Of a DNA stretch of 8,695 nucleotides, positions 7,131-8,695 are shown one piece after another (within the stretch, counting starts at the first letter, position 1; each line of letters starts with the position of its first letter). Position numbers and translations under genes: made by a program. Location: NCBI GenBank assembly GCA_946478755.1, contig CAMLDJ010000238.1, positions 1 to 8,695 of the forward strand, in the 5' to 3' direction. Origin of the DNA: an uncultured Pedobacter sp. Lineage in GTDB: Bacteria; Bacteroidota; Bacteroidia; Sphingobacteriales; Sphingobacteriaceae. The notes below the pieces were generated by a model, which saw nothing but the letters and a program-made list of their open reading frames with translations, was not told where the DNA came from and made no database searches.

Positions 7131-8695
7131 ATGAAACAAAGAATATTAAAAGTTCATCCAAAAGATAATGTGCTCGTGGCGCTTACTGACCTGGTGAAAG
7201 GAGAAGAGGTAATTTATGAAGGACAGTCTTACCTGTTGACAGACAACGTACCTGCAAAGCACAAATTCACAACGACAGACCTTTCGGCTGGCGATCAGCT
7301 GATCATGTATGGCGTTCTGGTAGGTAAAGCACAAATTGACATTCCGGTAGGCTCTATCATAACCACCAGCAATATCAAACATGCTGCAACAGAGTTTAAT
7401 GCTACCGATGCGCATATCAACTGGGAGAAACCTGATATCACCGAATGGAAAGATAAAACCTTTAATGGTTTTCACCGTACAGACGGGCAAGTTGGGACAG
7501 CCAATTACTGGCTGGTGATACCGATGGTTTTTTGTGAAAACAGGAACCTTGAAGTGTTGCAGGAAGCATTGATGAACAACCTTGGCTATGGAAGGAATGA
7601 AACCTACCAGTCGCAAGCCAAAGAATTAATGGCCCTGTACGAAAAAGGTGCGAGCGTAAATGAGATTTTAAATGCGCAGCTTACCTATTCGGAGAATGCT
7701 GCAAAACAGAACCGCATGTTCCCTAATGTAGATGGGATTAAGTTTTTGACGCATACGGGTGGCTGTGGGGGAACCCGTCAGGATTCTGAAACACTTTGTG
7801 GTTTACTAGCCGGCTACATCACCCACCCCAATGTTGCGGGGGCAACGGTTTTAAGTTTAGGCTGCCAGAATGCACAAGTAAGCATCCTTAAAGAAGAAAT
7901 AGCAAAAAGAAGTAGAAATTTTGATAAACCGCTTTATATTCTTGATCAGCAAACTATAGGTAAAGAATCCGAATTGTTAAGTCAGGCCATTAAACAGACT
8001 TTTGCTGGTTTAATTCAGGCAAATGCAAACGAAAGAAAGCCCGCTCCATTAAGTAAGCTTTGCATTGGATTGGAATGTGGTGGCTCTGATGGCTTTTCAG
8101 GAATATCGGCAAATCCTGCAATCGGTTATGCTTCTGATTTACTGGTTGCCCTTGGCGGCTCTGTAATTCTTGCGGAGTTTCCGGAACTTTGTGGTGTTGA
8201 ACAGAACCTGAGCGACCGCTGTGTAGATAAAGAAGACGCGGAACGTTTTGAGTACCTGATGAAAACATATAGTAAAAGAGCTACAGAAGCAGGTTCTGGC
8301 TTTGACATGAACCCTTCGCCAGGAAACATTAAAGATGGTCTCATCACTGATGCGATTAAATCTGCTGGTGCAGCCAAAAAAGGAGGAACTTCACCGGTAG
8401 TCGCGGTGCTTGATTATCCGGAAAAGGTATTTAAACCTGGATTAAACTTATTGTGTACTCCTGGTAACGATGTAGAATCAACTACCGCTGAAGTTGGTTC
8501 AGGTGCCAATGTAGTGCTTTTTACTACAGGTCTGGGCACGCCAACCGGCAATCCTGTTGCTCCGGTGATTAAAATATCAAGCAATACAAAGCTGTTTAAT
8601 AAAATGAGCGATATCATCGATCTGGATACAGGACCCATTATTGATGGTGATGAAACCATTAAGGAAGCGGGAAGCCGCATTTTGGATTATGTGAT
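7131..8695 (+). CDS. uxaA: Altronate dehydratase (3' partial)
   Basis: This enzyme dehydrates D-altronate to 2-keto-3-deoxy-D-gluconate, the step after UxaB. ATG 7131 opens a frame without a stop to the right edge; 521 codons are visible. Bacteroidota homologues are about 550 residues, so only a short tail is likely missing. The N-terminal SAF-like domain (about 1-95) begins KQRILKVHPKDNVLVAL. It is followed by the large UxaA domain with HTGGCGGTRQD (208-218, Cys212), LGCQNAQ (243-249, Cys245) and GLECGGSDGFSGISANPAIG (313-332, Cys316). These Cys-containing glycine-rich motifs are diagnostic of the altronate/galactarate dehydratase family, which uses a metal, usually iron. Galactarate dehydratase is related, but adjacency to uxaB points to altronate. 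There is no signal peptide, so it is cytoplasmic. It is probably co-transcribed with uxaB across the long hairpin. Confidence 0.93.
   Translation, partial: MKQRILKVHPKDNVLVALTDLVKGEEVIYEGQSYLLTDNVPAKHKFTTTDLSAGDQLIMYGVLVGKAQIDIPVGSIITTSNIKHAATEFNATDAHINWEKPDITEWKDKTFNGFHRTDGQVGTANYWLVIPMVFCENRNLEVLQEALMNNLGYGRNETYQSQAKELMALYEKGASVNEILNAQLTYSENAAKQNRMFPNVDGIKFLTHTGGCGGTRQDSETLCGLLAGYITHPNVAGATVLSLGCQNAQVSILKEEIAKRSRNFDKPLYILDQQTIGKESELLSQAIKQTFAGLIQANANERKPAPLSKLCIGLECGGSDGFSGISANPAIGYASDLLVALGGSVILAEFPELCGVEQNLSDRCVDKEDAERFEYLMKTYSKRATEAGSGFDMNPSPGNIKDGLITDAIKSAGAAKKGGTSPVVAVLDYPEKVFKPGLNLLCTPGNDVESTTAEVGSGANVVLFTTGLGTPTGNPVAPVIKISSNTKLFNKMSDIIDLDTGPIIDGDETIKEAGSRILDYV

Noticed and set aside
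7146..8680. Several minus-strand open frames (7146-7616, 7990-8268, 8126-8377, 8414-8680).
   Set aside because: All are antisense to uxaA, whose + strand frame carries every family motif; the minus-strand translations show no family features.
1..8695. CRISPR arrays, tRNA/rRNA genes, insertion sequences or phage genes.
   Set aside because: No regularly spaced repeats, RNA gene signatures, transposase or integrase motifs were seen; coding density and codon use look uniform.

Overview
The window reads as part of a pectin/galacturonate utilisation locus from a Bacteroidota bacterium, most likely a Sphingobacteriaceae such as Pedobacter or a relative. This rests on the protein families, moderate A+T content, A-rich leaders without a strong Shine-Dalgarno, and -7 boxes resembling the Bacteroidota consensus TAnnTTTG. 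The genus is an inference. All six genes lie on the + strand.

Positions 1-2487 hold the end of an upstream transcription unit. First comes the 3' part of a large extracytoplasmic protein with fibronectin III-like repeats and DUF4957/DUF5123-type beta-helix domains, cut at the left edge. Ten bases later there is a secreted CE8 pectinesterase. Positions 2616-5349 hold a two-gene unit: a secreted GH28 polygalacturonase and, 7 bases later, a secreted PL10 pectate lyase whose start is best placed at 4300. Positions 5523-8695 hold cytoplasmic galacturonate catabolism: tagaturonate reductase (uxaB), then altronate dehydratase (uxaA), which is cut at the right edge.

Together the genes form a route. 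The pectinesterase removes methyl esters, the lyase and hydrolase cut the exposed polygalacturonate, and galacturonate (via an isomerase, UxaC, not in this window) becomes tagaturonate, altronate and then 2-keto-3-deoxygluconate. No transporter, SusC/SusD pair or regulator gene is visible.

The most interesting signal is in the intergenic DNA. A 28-bp near-perfect palindrome of LacI-family operator type (5418-5445) lies upstream of uxaB. A 16/19-matching copy of its right half lies upstream of the polygalacturonase gene (2492-2510). In both places a shared 15-bp promoter element containing TAGACTTG follows at almost the same distance (42 and 43 intervening bases). This suggests one regulator coordinates extracellular depolymerisation and intracellular catabolism, probably from an upstream, activator-like position. 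A second striking element is a perfect 23-bp inverted repeat with a 3-nt loop between uxaB and uxaA (7046-7094). No wholly novel multi-gene system was found.
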